Source of the DNA: Onchocerca volvulus
Taxonomy: Eukaryota; Nematoda; Chromadorea; Rhabditida; Onchocercidae
Direction of reading: 5' to 3'
Assembly (NCBI GenBank): GCA_000499405.2
Contig: HG738138.1
Span: forward strand, 9,608,888 to 9,672,887
DNA: 64,000 bases
Shown here: positions 42,052-55,539 of the stretch, piece after piece
How the letters are laid out: each line of letters opens with the position of its first letter
Position numbering within the stretch: position 1 is the first letter of the stretch
Notes under the pieces: generated by a model
What the model was told of the DNA's origin: nothing
Databases searched by the model: none
Seen by the model: only the letters and a program-made list of their open reading frames with translations
Program-made: the position numbers and the translations under genes

Positions 42052-45000
42052 TGAAATGGATACCTCCTGACTGTAGAACTCCTTTTCATTTGTAGCTGGC
42101 TCATTTCGATCTGCATATGCATTCAAGCCAAACGCTAAAATTCTCGAAAAATATGGCCAAAAAGACTAAAATACTCTATGACAAAAGATTTGGCCTGGCT
42201 AAAATATTCTGTAACAAAATAACGCAACAACCAAAAAATTTCACTGTGATTATGTATGAAAATAGAATTTGATAATAAAAGATTGCATTTGCGAATAAAT
42301 TATTAATCGTGATTATTGTTATGGAATGATTTTTATTCATGCATGCGAAGGTACTCCCATTTTTTTTCATACCTATCCACGACAACGCAGGAGAATTTTC
42401 TCTGACACTTCATTCATTTTAATTATTACACAAAGTTTTGGAACCTTGAATTTAGTAGTTTTTGAGATAATATTGGAAGATCTAATTTCATCTTGAAGTT
42501 ATATCTTTTATATCTCTGTCTTGCTTCTTGCACTTTAGAGTTTAAGGAAATGACTTTTTTACATCTGAATGATTGGTTATTTTTTGATTGCTACCTTCGT
42601 TTGTCATCATTAATTTTTCATTCATTTCCTTCAAGAGAAATAAAACGATCGACTAAATTATGAATCTTTCAGAATTCAAATATTTTAAGACACTACATTT
42701 TTCATGCATATAAACTTTTGATAAATTAAATTTGTTTTTATTATACATTTTAGTAAACAAAAAAAAAAATTAGATTTTAAAACAGTTAGCATATTTTTTT
42801 GGCAATTTTACCATGATAATTGTTAGCTGATAGATTATTTTTATCGTCTCTATTTTTCTTTGCTATAATAATTAAATTTCATTTAACGACAGAATTTTCG
42901 CTGAAGTCCTAACTGCTTCTTTCTGCTTCTTCTCTACCTTTGATTTCTTCTTTTTCGTCTCGTCATACATTCCTTCCCTATTTTTAATATTTTCTTAATA
43001 AATAAAATTTATTGGATGAAATAAAGAAGGAAGAGGAATTATGAGAAACGGAAAATATAAAAACAAAAATAAAAATAGAAAAATTATCCTCAATCTTATA
43101 TAACTTACAAACTAAAAGACAACTTGATTTCTGGAAGAAAGAGTTGTTTAAAACAAATCACTGAGAACTTTTATTATCAGTATATCATTGTGCAAAATAT
43201 ACTATTTTCAGTAGTGGCCGCCATCGTAATTGATCTTTCATTATCTGCTGCTTACTTCGATCAAGTATTATGGTTTTTCTTTCCCACGGAACACTGCTAT
43301 ATGTTATTAATTTATTAGTGGAAGTCAATCAGCATGAAGCGAAAAGATGAGCGTTGTACGATTCAACTGGATGGAAACTCAATTATTTTGTTTAAACTCA
43401 AGTTCTGCCCAGTAACTATAATTGGGCTTTGCATTATTATTATTTATTTTAACTTGTTCATACAAATAAAATGAAAGGATTGTATGTAGAAGAATCGATG
43501 CGAGTATAATTTCGACAAATTTTTGGTAATGCATCGTCATATCATCACCAAATTAATAAATAAATAAATAAAAGTAAAATAGGAGTATTCTAACTAAGAA
43601 AGACGCAATTAGGCTGTAATAGACAAATCCATTGATTTCCAATTTGCATTACAATTTAGAGCTAACAACTACTATTTTGTACAAATAATGGATGGCTTAC
43701 CAGAAAGTCAAATATTTCATGAATGAAATGATCAAAATGATAAAAGAAGGATGGGAAAATATCTGGTTCGGATCATTTAATTGCAACACATTACAGCGAT
43801 GACACTTTGAGAAGTCAAAGGGTGAATCTTTTCGTCACATTACGAATAGCTTGACTGATAATGGCCAACAGCAATAATATTGCTGTACTTATAGTTTCAC
43901 TTTTACTTTTATCACTGATAGTTTCACTTTTACTGTTATCACTGCAGCCTTATCACCTCTTAGTAATAAATTTCCTCATAATTTCCCAACAACTTTCAAC
44001 AGCTGATTTTTCAACGTTTTCTGAATTTAAAACACTTTGCTGTAAAAGGAACTGAATTCTAATTCTCCATAAACACTAATAAATGTAAATGATGTTTTGG
44101 ATTTGAGCATAATCCTACAACCTCATTTGATTTCTTCCCTGAAAATTTGAAAACATCGGAAGTTTACGAATCTAAGAAATGATCCAGCAAAGAGTCATTG
44201 AAACATTTAGATAAACTAGGTCTGAATATACGTTTCATTACAAAATAGGATTTCTTGAATCATTACAATGTTTCAAGTAATTCATTACCTTAACAAAAGG
44301 GGGGTTTTCTCTTCAAATAAATGCCTCCAAAAACTTATATAAGTGTATATAATAATTTGATCTGCTGAAGTTGAATGAAAATTCTTTTGCTGGATGTTTT
44401 GCGGGAGATTACTTGGAAACAAAAATGATTAGCGGATGTGCTAGGAACAAACAGAAATATTGCTAAAAAAAAGTTCCATTTTCATCTACTTAGCATTCAC
44501 CTGTAAGGTAATCTATTTTTTTGAAATTTATGTACTTGTGAGGCGAATGATATTTCAAGCAATTTTTTCTTTACTGAAACAAAATCTAAAACTTTGGAAA
44601 TTTCTGAAAAGATGATATTTGTTACAGTTTTGCAAGTATAGCTTTTTTTTTACTGGACCTTAGCAAAAGTTCCCCATGAAGATCTTGCATTCTTATGATA
44701 ATTTGAATGGTTTCGGCAGGATTACTTGAAAGAAAATCATTAGCTCTAACAAAAATAGCAATAAATTTCAAAGTTCAAATTCTGGAATTTGAGGGAAGTT
44801 TTCATAAAGGTAAAAAGAAAACAATTCCACTTGAAAAAATGGCAAAGATAGCTACACAATTAGAAGAATAAATAAAATTGGAAATAAAGAAAATGAAAAA
44901 CAGCAGAAAGAGCAAATGTTTGTTTAAGAAAGCTATAAATTAAAAGATGAAGATATTTACTTTCTATTGATCGCAAGAAAAAATTGCAGTCGACGGATTT

Positions 45001-46880
45001 GAGGAGGACTGATATAAAGGTTCTAGGCTTCGTTCATTTAGCATCGAATCTGTCCATAATCCATAAATCGCTTGCAATAAAATCATATGGGATTGTTTAA
45101 AATACTGACATCTTAACTTTTTTCAAAGATTATAGGATATATCAATATGAATTTGTAGGAAGGGCTTCGCCATTCAATGGGTGGCTGGTGGGATATTCTT
45201 GAAGAATCTCGTTCATTTAAATTTTTATTTTTAGTGCTCCGTTTCATAACTTCTTAATACCATCGATTCGATATCTCTCTGATAATATCTTCAGAACATT
45301 GCAGCCAAACATGATCCATCGATATAATTGATTTTAAGTTACTAAGGAAGAAAACTCCATATATTTCTCTAGGAGAAATATGTAATGGCAACGACTCATA
45401 ATAATCAATGATATTCGTTGACAGCTGTTAGAAATAGCCAAATTTTCAAAAAAAAAAAAAAAAAAAAAAAAAATATGATTTGTAAGAAAACGTTTAAAAA
45501 GCACCAAATGATATTTTCCGGAAGAATCACGATGATCTTTCCAAATAAATGTTGGAATGCATCTTATTATGGACTTAATCAGAATGATTGGTTTCTATGT
45601 TTGTAAGGGATGGAGAAAATGATTAAGAAAACAAGGTTTCCGCATCACTTTTTTCGGTATTTCTAACTAAAGAAATTAGCATTATTTCAAATTAGAAAAA
45701 TAAGTTCTGAAGCCAGAAGAGCTCGTCAAGGTTGAAAAATAAATAAGAGATTGAATCGACTGGGACTGTTTGAGTCAGCTTGTAAAAGAAATTGAGATGC
45801 ATATGATAACTGAAATATTATAAGGAATAAATTGATGGAAGTTTCCAATTTCTAATATGCAAACTATGTTTCTTTATTAAATTTCAAGCAAATTTTATTG
45901 CTGATGGGTGCCTATTGAAACCTGCTCCAGCAGGTATTGCAGAATAAATTATCTGGAGTGCACTGTTGACACCATTTATTTGTCGCAGATGATTGGTGAG
46001 TGAATGCTATGATGCAGTTAAAATACTGCAATTTCGTTAGAAGTTGATGAAATTTGGTAGAGTTTATTTCTGGATATATTAAGGTCAGTAAATGAAGGAT
46101 TTTTTCTTTTTTCTTCAAACAAGAGAGTAAACATTTGTTCGATTACACAACTATTCCATTCCAATATCATTATCAATACAATGATTCCCATTTTACAATT
46201 TTTGAAATAATTAATTAAGCTATTTTCATCAGTGAAGACAATGTTTTCATTTACTCGATCATTCATCATTTTTGTTTAAACGCTCTGTTCAATTTATTTA
46301 TTTGTTTAGCAAGATAGTGATTAAATTTATTTTTAGAAATTACAGTGTCGCATTATTTTGCCCAATGAATTATTAAAACGAACAATGGTACTCGTCCATT
46401 TGTATTGCATGCATGTGTTTATGACTGGAAGCAAATTTGCACCCTGCATATTAGTTACAGTCTTAAAATGAGCCTAGAGAACAGCATATTAATATAATAT
46501 TCAATTTCAATCACTGCCCAGACAATGAAATTTAAAAATTTGGAATATATAAGTAAAATAAATGAAGTTTTGTTGATACTGAGCTATGGTGTTTATCAAA
46601 TAAGTTAATTCTTCGCCTGTCGTCTCCAATCAGTCATATTCGGGAATAGAAAACATTGTCGAAGAAAAATCAGGCTTCTCTTCCAGTACTTACCAATTTT
46701 TATTTTAAGCAAATGGTTAGATGAAAAGCAGTAGCACAATGTACATCGCACGCATGTTTTTGAGTTTTGCGCACTACTACAAAAATTGCCAAGGACAAAT
46801 CACATCAAGAACCGCGAAGAATACTGTTCAAACTTCGTTGGAATTTCGCTATTCGATGTAAACTATTTCAGTACTTACAG
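42052..46880. other. about 4.8 kb without a supported gene
   Basis: AT-rich DNA between the divergent PH-actin and PANK genes. It contains a 27-bp near-exact tandem duplication (43891-43917 and 43918-43944) and a 26-base poly(A) at 45448-45473. It may hold promoters for both genes. Confidence 0.5.
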
Positions 46881-46896
46881 AAACGTACCTATTAGC

Positions 46897-46912
46897 ATGC
46901 CAGTAACCAAAG
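46897..46912 (+). other. possible alternative first coding exon of the pantothenate kinase gene
   Basis: ATG plus five codons (MPVTK) and one extra base are flanked by a TTACAG acceptor ending at 46880 and a near-perfect GTAAGTAT donor at 46913. It ends in phase 1, exactly as the downstream first exon (52842-52983) does. Splicing to the exon at 53256 would give [16 protein letters not shown] in frame. The intron would be 6.3 kb. No transcript evidence. Confidence 0.35.
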
Positions 46913-49900
46913 GTAAGTATCCACAAATCTAATGTTTAATTTTAAATGATTTCAGTAAACGAGTTCTAGTTATTGGAAAATTTGAATAAAACTCTCGGTG
47001 CTTGTAAAGGGATTAGGGTGAGTAAGAGATTTCGGTGCAAATCAAAAACAATTTTAAGCAGCTGAATTGGAAACTCGAAATGCTTCGCCAGAAAATCATG
47101 CATGCAGTAGACACATATGAATCAAACATGCTTTTCATGTCTTCGTGCATTCTGGTAAAATCCATGGCAGCGGAAGAAGCATAGACGGTTGTTGTAGTGC
47201 TGAAAACGGAGTGCTGGCTCACAAACAGCTGTACAAACGAAACGCTTTCGAGGCAATGCGATGCAGGATGCAGGACGACGACGTATCGTTGTCGTCTTCT
47301 TTCCCTTTCTCAATGTACAGTTATATTTTGCTTCTGTCTGTGAACAAAAAGTGCCGAACTTTTTGTGATAATGGAGCGGTGTACACAATCCGTCCGCTTA
47401 TTCATCCATTCTTTCTTGTTTCGCATTCGGACAGATGCTTTTATCAATAAAAGCACTCGTTTTGTTCGTCTGAAAGGCCATGAGACTGAGGTTCCTTATC
47501 ATAAGATGAAATTTGAAATGAATTTAAAAAAAGAAAAGGAAAGAAAAACTAAATAAATGTTTCTATGAGCGACAGACAGTCGTGCCAAACTGTCAGTGTG
47601 GGGTGTTATATTAGTTGTTAACCATCATATGCGATTGATTGCTTGAATTTCATTTTCTAAGATATCCATGTTTCAAAAGAAATAAGTGTTAAATTAAGTT
47701 TTTAAAAAGACGTCACATATTATATATATATCCTCATACTCTAATGACTTAAATATCGGAATCATTGCAAGCAAGCGATCAGACTCCTTAAACTACTCAG
47801 AAAATAGTTGTACTACTCCATTTTTGAAAAGCTGTTTTTTTCACGCTTGCCTATTTTTTATGACTGAGTACATTTACAATTTCCAATTTCCCCGGTAGCT
47901 TTTTTAGCAGTTAGCTGCATCATTACTGAGATGAACTGGTAGCTGAAACTCTGCCTTTTGTTTTTGGAATCCGAGAAATTTGCTTTAGTTTAAAACTTTC
48001 GAGAGACAAGTAAATTTTACTGTTATACAATAGATGACTGGGTTCTCTTGTTTTGAATTTTTTCTTGGTGGAGGATAAATACGATTGATTAGTAATCAAG
48101 CATTTTTAGAGTTAAGGACGGTATGGGATGAAAAAGAATAGATGAGAATTTTCAGAAAATTAGTTACGAAATGGACGCAGTTGTTCATACAATACAGAAA
48201 TGTTTTTGCAAGGACACGCACAATTGTCATCCCGACAGTCCGTCATCTATATTTATCTAGTTAAATCCATGTTATCTCAGCTACTCTATATTTATCTTTC
48301 CTTCAAGTTTTTCAACCATACCACGTAAGTTTTATCCCTTTTTACATTCCCCAGCATAAAATTTTTTAATTTTAACCCACCCATTCATTTTGAGCTACAG
48401 TTCATAATAGTAGCTAAGCCTGTCAGTTCAACTAATAACCAATCTCTCGACCGGTCATCTGTTTGGATTTTATCCCTAACAGGATCATATAGGTTCATGG
48501 ATATACATGGAAGCCGATCATTGTTACGGTTGTCATCCTGTTCATGTTTGCTGACTCAGTATTTTAAAAGTCACCTTTTCCCCTTCCTGCTCCAATGGCC
48601 AACTATATTTAATTTTTTTAAACAATACGGCCGAATTCTTTTTGGTAATTATTAACACTATTTCCAGTGATTCTCATCCAGTTTCGATTTTTGTTTTAAT
48701 TACCTGAAAAAACTGATATCGATAAAAACTATGCTTTACATGTTATACAAAGCTATAACAACTAAATTATACATCATCTACGAAATTGCAGTTTTCAGTT
48801 TCATGATTTCATAGTCAAACTACAATTACTTTTCTGCTGTAAAAATATTCAGTCAAAATGATAACTAAATCATTCCAAAAACAATTCTCAAGGATACGTC
48901 ATTCTAAGTAGTAGTGCCGCAGGTAACAACAATTGAGTTTACCTGCTCTCTGCTGCTTAACATGACTGTCCATACTTGAACAATTAATTTGCCTTATCCA
49001 TAAAAATTAATTCAATTCAGGATTCATTCCTTTATGAGTACTGCCTAAGCATTTATTGCTTGAATATTTCAGGGAGATAGGGAAAATTGAATAATTGAGA
49101 AAATTATAATTGAGGAAAAAAAAGTAGAACTAAAAAAGCTCAAAAAAAAAACAATCAGAAGTGCGGAAAAAATATCTCCGTCGCATCTCCCATTGGAACA
49201 GTTTCACATCGTCGAGAAAAAACTTTAAGCCTTCAAAATTATCAAGCAGAAATGTGGGAAATCAATTGACACAATCTAAAATAGAGTCCTTCCTCACGAA
49301 TTTCTTTGCATCCTCTCTTTGAACATTCTCATTTTTCTCAATTTTTGTGATTTCTTGGATCATAAATGTTGCTTCAATCATCCATCTAATTATATTGCAA
49401 AATTAAAATGAGTTTATTATAGGACATTTAAGACACTCGGGTGTCATGTTTTCTTTGTTAAACATATCAATTCCTTTCACTAAATCTTTTTTTTTTTTTT
49501 TTTCACCAAGCTATTAGCGATGCTCATATAAGTTCAACAAAAATGGCCCAAAATTTGAGATGCTAATATATGCATTGCATATATCATTCAGGAAATTTTG
49601 ATAGGTTGGTTAGTCAACAGAACAGCCACTAAAAAAACTAGGCAAAAATGTGTTGATGAGGAAAATTTTTTTCAAAACTAAAATCTATGATTCTAACCGG
49701 AGACTGATGAAAATAAGATTTCCGATTTAGATTTTATTTCTCCAAAAAATCTAAAAATCGTCTATGAAAATGCATAGCGCTTAGCAAATTGAAACTTTCC
49801 CTCTTTCTATTGATGCCTTTTACCAAACTTTGTTCCTAAAAAATGCATAACGCGCTGCTATTCGTCAAAAAGATGTTATAGGCGGGAATATGTGATATAT

Positions 49901-52826
49901 ATAGAAGTTATGATAGATCACTGATACTCTCCAAAATCTTCTAATTATCGTCAGTTATTTCAAGTAAGCTTTTGTTACTCTTTCTTTTTATTATAAGAAA
50001 TTTTTGTAACATAAAATGTGATCTAAGAAATTTTTGAGACCTATCATTGAAATCTGTGTCTGAAAGTGTAAAACGATTCGAATATCTTTTGACAGAGTTC
50101 AATTCATTCGGCTAAGGAAATAAAATTTTCTATTGTTTCTTAGGCTATTACGTCTGTGCCTAATTCCCAAAATTTGATAGCTTACACCTATCTAATCCGC
50201 TTTGTTGTTTTGTCATAATTATACTTTGCTGCTTACTATCAACGCCAATTAGCAGCTGTTTTAATAAGAAAATTTTAAATTCGTTAATTTACTTTAGAAC
50301 GATGTTCATTTACAATGCTGTACATTTTATCATTTCTTATCGATTTGCTTTCAAATTGAAAAACATGAAAATATTACCCCGTTATCACTTACTTTGACAA
50401 CTGAAACAATTTTTTCTGATGATCGCAAGCATCACGATCATTATTCATATGACAAACAAAACCTGTAATGACAAAAGGCTAGCTCTTGATCTTTTCTGAA
50501 TTCTTTCTATTGCTATTATTTGAAAACAAAAAATGACCCAAAAAGCAGTCATTCCAAAATTGTGTATTGAGAAAAATATTTCCTTTAGTATTCCAACCTA
50601 CCATCAAAAAACCGGTGCTAATCCAGAAAACAACGAAAATAGGTTATGTATATTTGGATAAAATTGACAGTTTATAATAATGCATCCTGGAAAGTTAATT
50701 TTGTACCAAAATCGATGAGATTATCACTGCCGAGTTATGAGCTGCTTGAAATTTAGAAGATAAAGAAAATTTTTTATTTTATTCATAGAAAATAGATAAA
50801 AAAGATATTGAACATGTCATTACTAGTGAATGAGTTTCCCAAGAGAATACAATACTACATTAACACTTTGAAAGATTTGTTTGAAATTCCATCCTACGGC
50901 GATCGCTTATGGTTATTTCATGTTACTTTTCCCAGGAACTGATGTGGAAACTGGAAGAGATTTAAATAGAACGTGAAATTTTCCAATTCATTTTTTATAA
51001 GCAAACAATAAAGGGTAGATATATTTCAAAACACTTCATTTTTAAAGACAACTTTTGTTGCTTTTTGATTTTTTTGAAGTCGGAGTCGAAATACTGCCGG
51101 GCAGAATTAAAAAACATTCGAATTATTATAGATTATAAATACTGTGACTATTTCGGATTATAAGTAATTCAGATTTGGGAAGTTTAGGAACTATAAAAGC
51201 AATTAATTAGTGATAAAGCGTAGTTCAAATGATAACAGAAATTGGTGACACTACAGATGTGAGGACAAAATAATATTCACAGTCAAATCTGTTAAAACCT
51301 TTTGGAAAAATATTATCAATTCGGCTGTGAGAATTTGAATCCATTTTTCGGAGGAAGAGTGTTACTGGTAATTTATAAAAATGTACAGAAAATGTATGAA
51401 ATGAACTTCGCAAAAAACCACAGTTGTCAGCTGAGAATATAAGCAATAATTGAAATCTTTCGGAATTATTCTTAAAAAAGAAATGTGTTTACTTGTTAGC
51501 GAGATGAATAAAATTATATAGGAACGGCACCAAAGTGCACTCCTTTATCAGTTTAAAATATTCAATGCGATATTATTTAGAATGCCTTACATGATGATCG
51601 TCCATGGAAGTGCTTCACATTATTCATCGATTCCTTACTACTAAAGTTGCATTGACCTATTTATATGTCTACGATTGCTAGTTAACATGAAAGACATGAT
51701 TCGAAGTAAAACTCATAACCTAATTTGATTGAACGCAGGAAAACATTGCCTAACACAGATCACGTGAGCGAAAGCGGATTGAAACCTCCCTCACGCTTCG
51801 ATGAATTTTTTCCACCCCCGTCCTTTCTGGCCACTTCAATCCCAATTGGCCTAGAAGTATTTCACGGCGGTCGTCCCCTAATTATAGCAGACAAGATCAA
51901 CTGTTTCCTTTAATTTGATTCTGTCTGTACTGGCTTGGCATTTTTTTGGTTTACAAAGGGTATTCGTGGGTTCGAGGAAGGTGATACTTCCTCTCTTCAT
52001 TCGTCTGTCTCTGTTTATTTCCACTCATCTTTTATGGATTATCAGATTTGTATGCACATAAAGCATAGTGGCATCGTTGTTTGAATGTTGACGAAATATA
52101 TGTCATCTAAACTGTGGGTACTGTAGTTTTTTTATGTCGCATATCAGTTAACTAAGAAGTTTCGAGTAAGAAATGCTTTACTTGGTTCGGTTGGAAGATA
52201 ACTAGAAAATCTATTTTGTTTTTGTCGAATTGAGTGAAAAGACACTTTTTTATATCTTGGTCAGTAGAATTTTTTTTCCCTTTCCATTCTAATTTCTGTA
52301 CTGACGATATTGTTGTCTTTATCTTGTATTTATGTTTACACTAATTTTTATTTCATGTTTGGCTTTTTTATTTGTTATATTATTCAGGCTAGCTAGCCAT
52401 TGACTACTGATCATTTCATGATGACAGTACAGTTTCAGAGGAGGAACAGCTGCACGCATTAGTTTTCGATAATTCCGTTGTCTAAATAGTTTAATTTAAC
52501 CGAATTGTGTGTCAACAATTTGCTTCTAACTGACTAACATTCAATCTTGCTTCATGATATGTTTAAATTTTTATATTTTGTTGCATCATCATGCGATACC
52601 CAATGGGAATGTTATGTAATAAATTCTCTCTAGGCAGTGGGAAATGTTAAAGATAATAATTTTTTGTGAAATCTTAGAAGCTCTAAGTCTGATGTAAGAT
52701 AAATAGAAAATGGTGATTTTTCGTTTTCCAAGGCGAAAATGGATGGTAACAGAATAAGATGTTATGTACGATTTAGTCAGGCAACTGGGAACTTTAAACT
52801 ATTAATGTTATTTGATTAATTTTAAG
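46913..52826. other. about 5.9 kb without a supported exon (possible PANK intron)
   Basis: No exon with convincing splice sites seen. Higher-GC islands at about 47140-47290 and 51735-51900 could be regulatory. The second includes the palindrome TCACGTGA at 51760-51767, the core recognised by bHLH factors of the TFEB/HLH-30 type. Confidence 0.4.
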
Positions 52827-52841
52827 AGAAATTTGACAACT

Positions 52842-55531
52842 ATGTCTGGCAATGATCTTACGCGTGATGCAATGACTGAAGTCGTGAAAATGGTTGGATG
52901 TGAGAACAAGGATGATAATATGGATAATATTCGCTCTGGCGTGGTTCGTCCAAGGCAAAGATTACTTTCACTTTCTGTGCCTCGTAAGTTCTTTCAAAAT
53001 ATTCCGATATTTAGCGAGGTGAATGGTCCAAGTTATGCTTTTACTTTCACATGTTGTTTTGATTAACATAGCTTGGCATTAGTTAATAGAAAAAGATATT
53101 TGGGTTTAATTACCTTTCATCATTTTTGATATATTTAATTAAGTTTGCTACATTTTTTATGATATGTCATTTTATGTTTTATTAAAAGTTTCTCGGTTTT
53201 CGAGTCTTCTTCATCTATTCTGATTTTTTCTGTCTTTTTAAAAAAATATTTTCAGCAATGCCTTGGTTTGGTATTGATATAGGAGGCACACTAGTCAAAC
53301 TTGTTTACTTCGAGCCAGAGGATCATGCAAGTTTTTCAATTGTGCAGAAATTACGTAGAATCGTAGAACAGCACAGATTATCACATTCAAAATTTCTGTT
53401 AATATCGATTTTTCCACTGTAACGCTCATCTGTACATTGCAGAATGATTTTATTGAAAATGAAGAAGAAATCTTACGACGTAGGAAAATTCAACGGTATC
53501 TTGTAACAAGCAAAGCCTATGGCGGTAGTGGTGTGAGAGATGATCATCTACGTTTGTGTAATGTCGGAATCAATGTTAGTTTCAGTTACCAATATAGTTT
53601 TTTTTATTTTATTTACTGATTTTTTTTAGTAGTGTTAGAATGAGAGATCCCAAAATTTTCATAATAGAGTAGGTTTAGTCGGGAAATATTTTTTCGAAAA
53701 AATGGTCAATGTCTAAAATATTTGAAACTGTACATGCCATAGCAAAATTAATGAATTCTATTAATGTTAAATTCATTTGGATTTGGAAAAACAAAAAATA
53801 TGATAAGAGGCGCTTAAGTACTTCGCTTTTCATCCGCTTTATTCAGGGCAGAGTTGGCACAATACATTTTATTCGATTTCCGACGGACAGAATGCTTGAT
53901 TTTGTACATTTGGTTAAGAGGAAGGGATTCGCCGAAATGAGCAGTACAGTGTGTGCTACTGGGGGCGGCTCTTTAAAATATGCTAAGGAGGCAACGGTTT
54001 GTCCTTTTCTTTTTTGGAAAAATTGCATTAAAAATGAGTTCATTTAAAATCGATTGAATAAAACATTTCTTTTCAAGCTATTATTGAATTTTTTTGCAGT
54101 TAATTAATATTCATTGGGAGTCTCTATTACCTTTTGTTTTTATCAGGAAGAAAGGCAAAATTGTTTTTTTAGGATTTGGGTTTGCAATTACACAAAACAG
54201 ATGAACTCGAATCTCTGATTAAGGGTATTGAATTTATTGCTGCAACTAATCCTGATGAATGCTATTATTATGAGAATCCTTTGGATGACACTTTGTGTAG
54301 AAAAGTAATTTGGTATGTTACATATGGCAAATCATCGTTTTTTGATTTAATTTTAGGACGGTTCTCTAAGGTCATGGAATTTGTAGGCGATGGTCACACG
54401 GTCGTTGCTCAACATCGGATTTTGTTCCAGAAAGCGAAAAAAAAGATGGCTTGCAATATCCGTACATCGTTTGCAATATTGGTAGTGGTGTATCGGTGCT
54501 AGCTGTACGTGGCCACAATCAGTTTGAACGGATTGGAGGCAGTAGGTAGTAGTTTTCATGACTATATAGTAATTTCCCAAATTTATGTAAATAAATGAAT
54601 AAATAAAAATATTTATATATTTTCTAATTATTGAATACAACAAATTATTGAATACAAAATTTCAGCATTGGTGGTGGTTTCTTTCAAGGTATATGTGCAG
54701 TTATGTGCGGATGCGAAACATTTGAAGAAGCTATTGAGTTAGCATCACGAGGAGATAATAAGAATGTTGATAAGCTTGTGAAAGATATTTATGGCTCAGG
54801 TTATGATCAAATGGGACTTGCAGCAGATGTTATTGCTGCTAGGTGATTTTTACACACATTTCTCTATATGCCAAATCTTTCTGCCTTGTTTTATATCGTT
54901 TAATTATAGCTTTGGAAAAATATACAATAAGAAAGATCGCGATAAAGCACGAATTGAAGACCTTGCCCGGTCGGCTCTCGTCACTACAACGAACAATATT
55001 GGTTCAATTACATTTAATGGAGCGAAAACTTGCGGAATTGATCGGATTGTTTTTGTTGGTAATTTTCTTTTATAAAAAATATTAGATGTTCGGTATACTA
55101 ATAATTCGATTCGCCTCAACATATCATGTTAGTCCTTAATTTTGACTTTACAGTTCTTAAATATTGCTGTATATTTTGTAAATAACATTTCAGGGAATTT
55201 CCTGAGAGTAAATCCTATTGCTGCAAGATTACTTAGTAATGCTATGGATTTTTGGTCACAAGGAACGAAAAAAGCACTATTTTTAATACATGAAGTAAGA
55301 ATTTTTTGACCAGTGAAATTTTTTCAGCCATCCCTTTATTAGTAGCAGATATATTGTTCTTTGAAATTTATAACTGTTCTTCATATAAAGGGTTATTTTG
55401 GTGCGGTTGGATGCTTGGATAAGTTGGTCGATGTTACGGAGACGAGAAGACGAAAACGTGCTGAAAATCAACAGCAGGAAAACAGTACTAATATCAGAAA
55501 TTTGAAAGGATTGGAACTATCACAGGAGTAA
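52842..55531 (+). CDS. pnk-1: pantothenate kinase (CoA biosynthesis, first step)
   Basis: Exons: 52842-52983, 53256-53326, 53443-53574, 53847-53996, 54173-54312, 54387-54545, 54666-54842, 54910-55058, 55194-55294, 55391-55531; 453 residues. The enzyme phosphorylates pantothenate with ATP and is feedback-controlled by acyl-CoA in animals. It follows animal type II PanK closely: [20 protein letters not shown] (start of the ASKHA ATPase fold), [104 protein letters not shown]. About 48 residues precede the conserved start. The second intron begins with GCAAGT rather than GT. The 54312/54387 splice is the least certain; it was chosen because it alone keeps frame into NIGSG. The C-terminal tail ([15 protein letters not shown]) is lineage-specific. 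The symbol follows C. elegans pnk-1 by analogy. Confidence 0.93.
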
Positions 55532-55533
55532 AA

Positions 55534-55539
55534 AATAAA
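55534..55539 (+). promoter_or_regulatory. AATAAA close to the PANK stop codon
   Basis: A canonical hexamer lies 2 bases after the TAA. It is very close for a working poly(A) signal, but no better one is evident in the next 200 bases. Confidence 0.25.

Noticed and set aside
47122..47450. Overlapping frames of 88-101 codons on both strands
   Set aside because: Higher GC content explains the open frames; no splice sites or domain could be matched.
53843..54043. Minus-strand 66-codon frame
   Set aside because: Antisense shadow of a conserved pantothenate kinase exon.
54353..54502. Plus-strand frame through 54354-54502 ([12 protein letters not shown]...)
   Set aside because: It is out of frame with the conserved NIGSGVSVL block of pantothenate kinase and would stop inside it.
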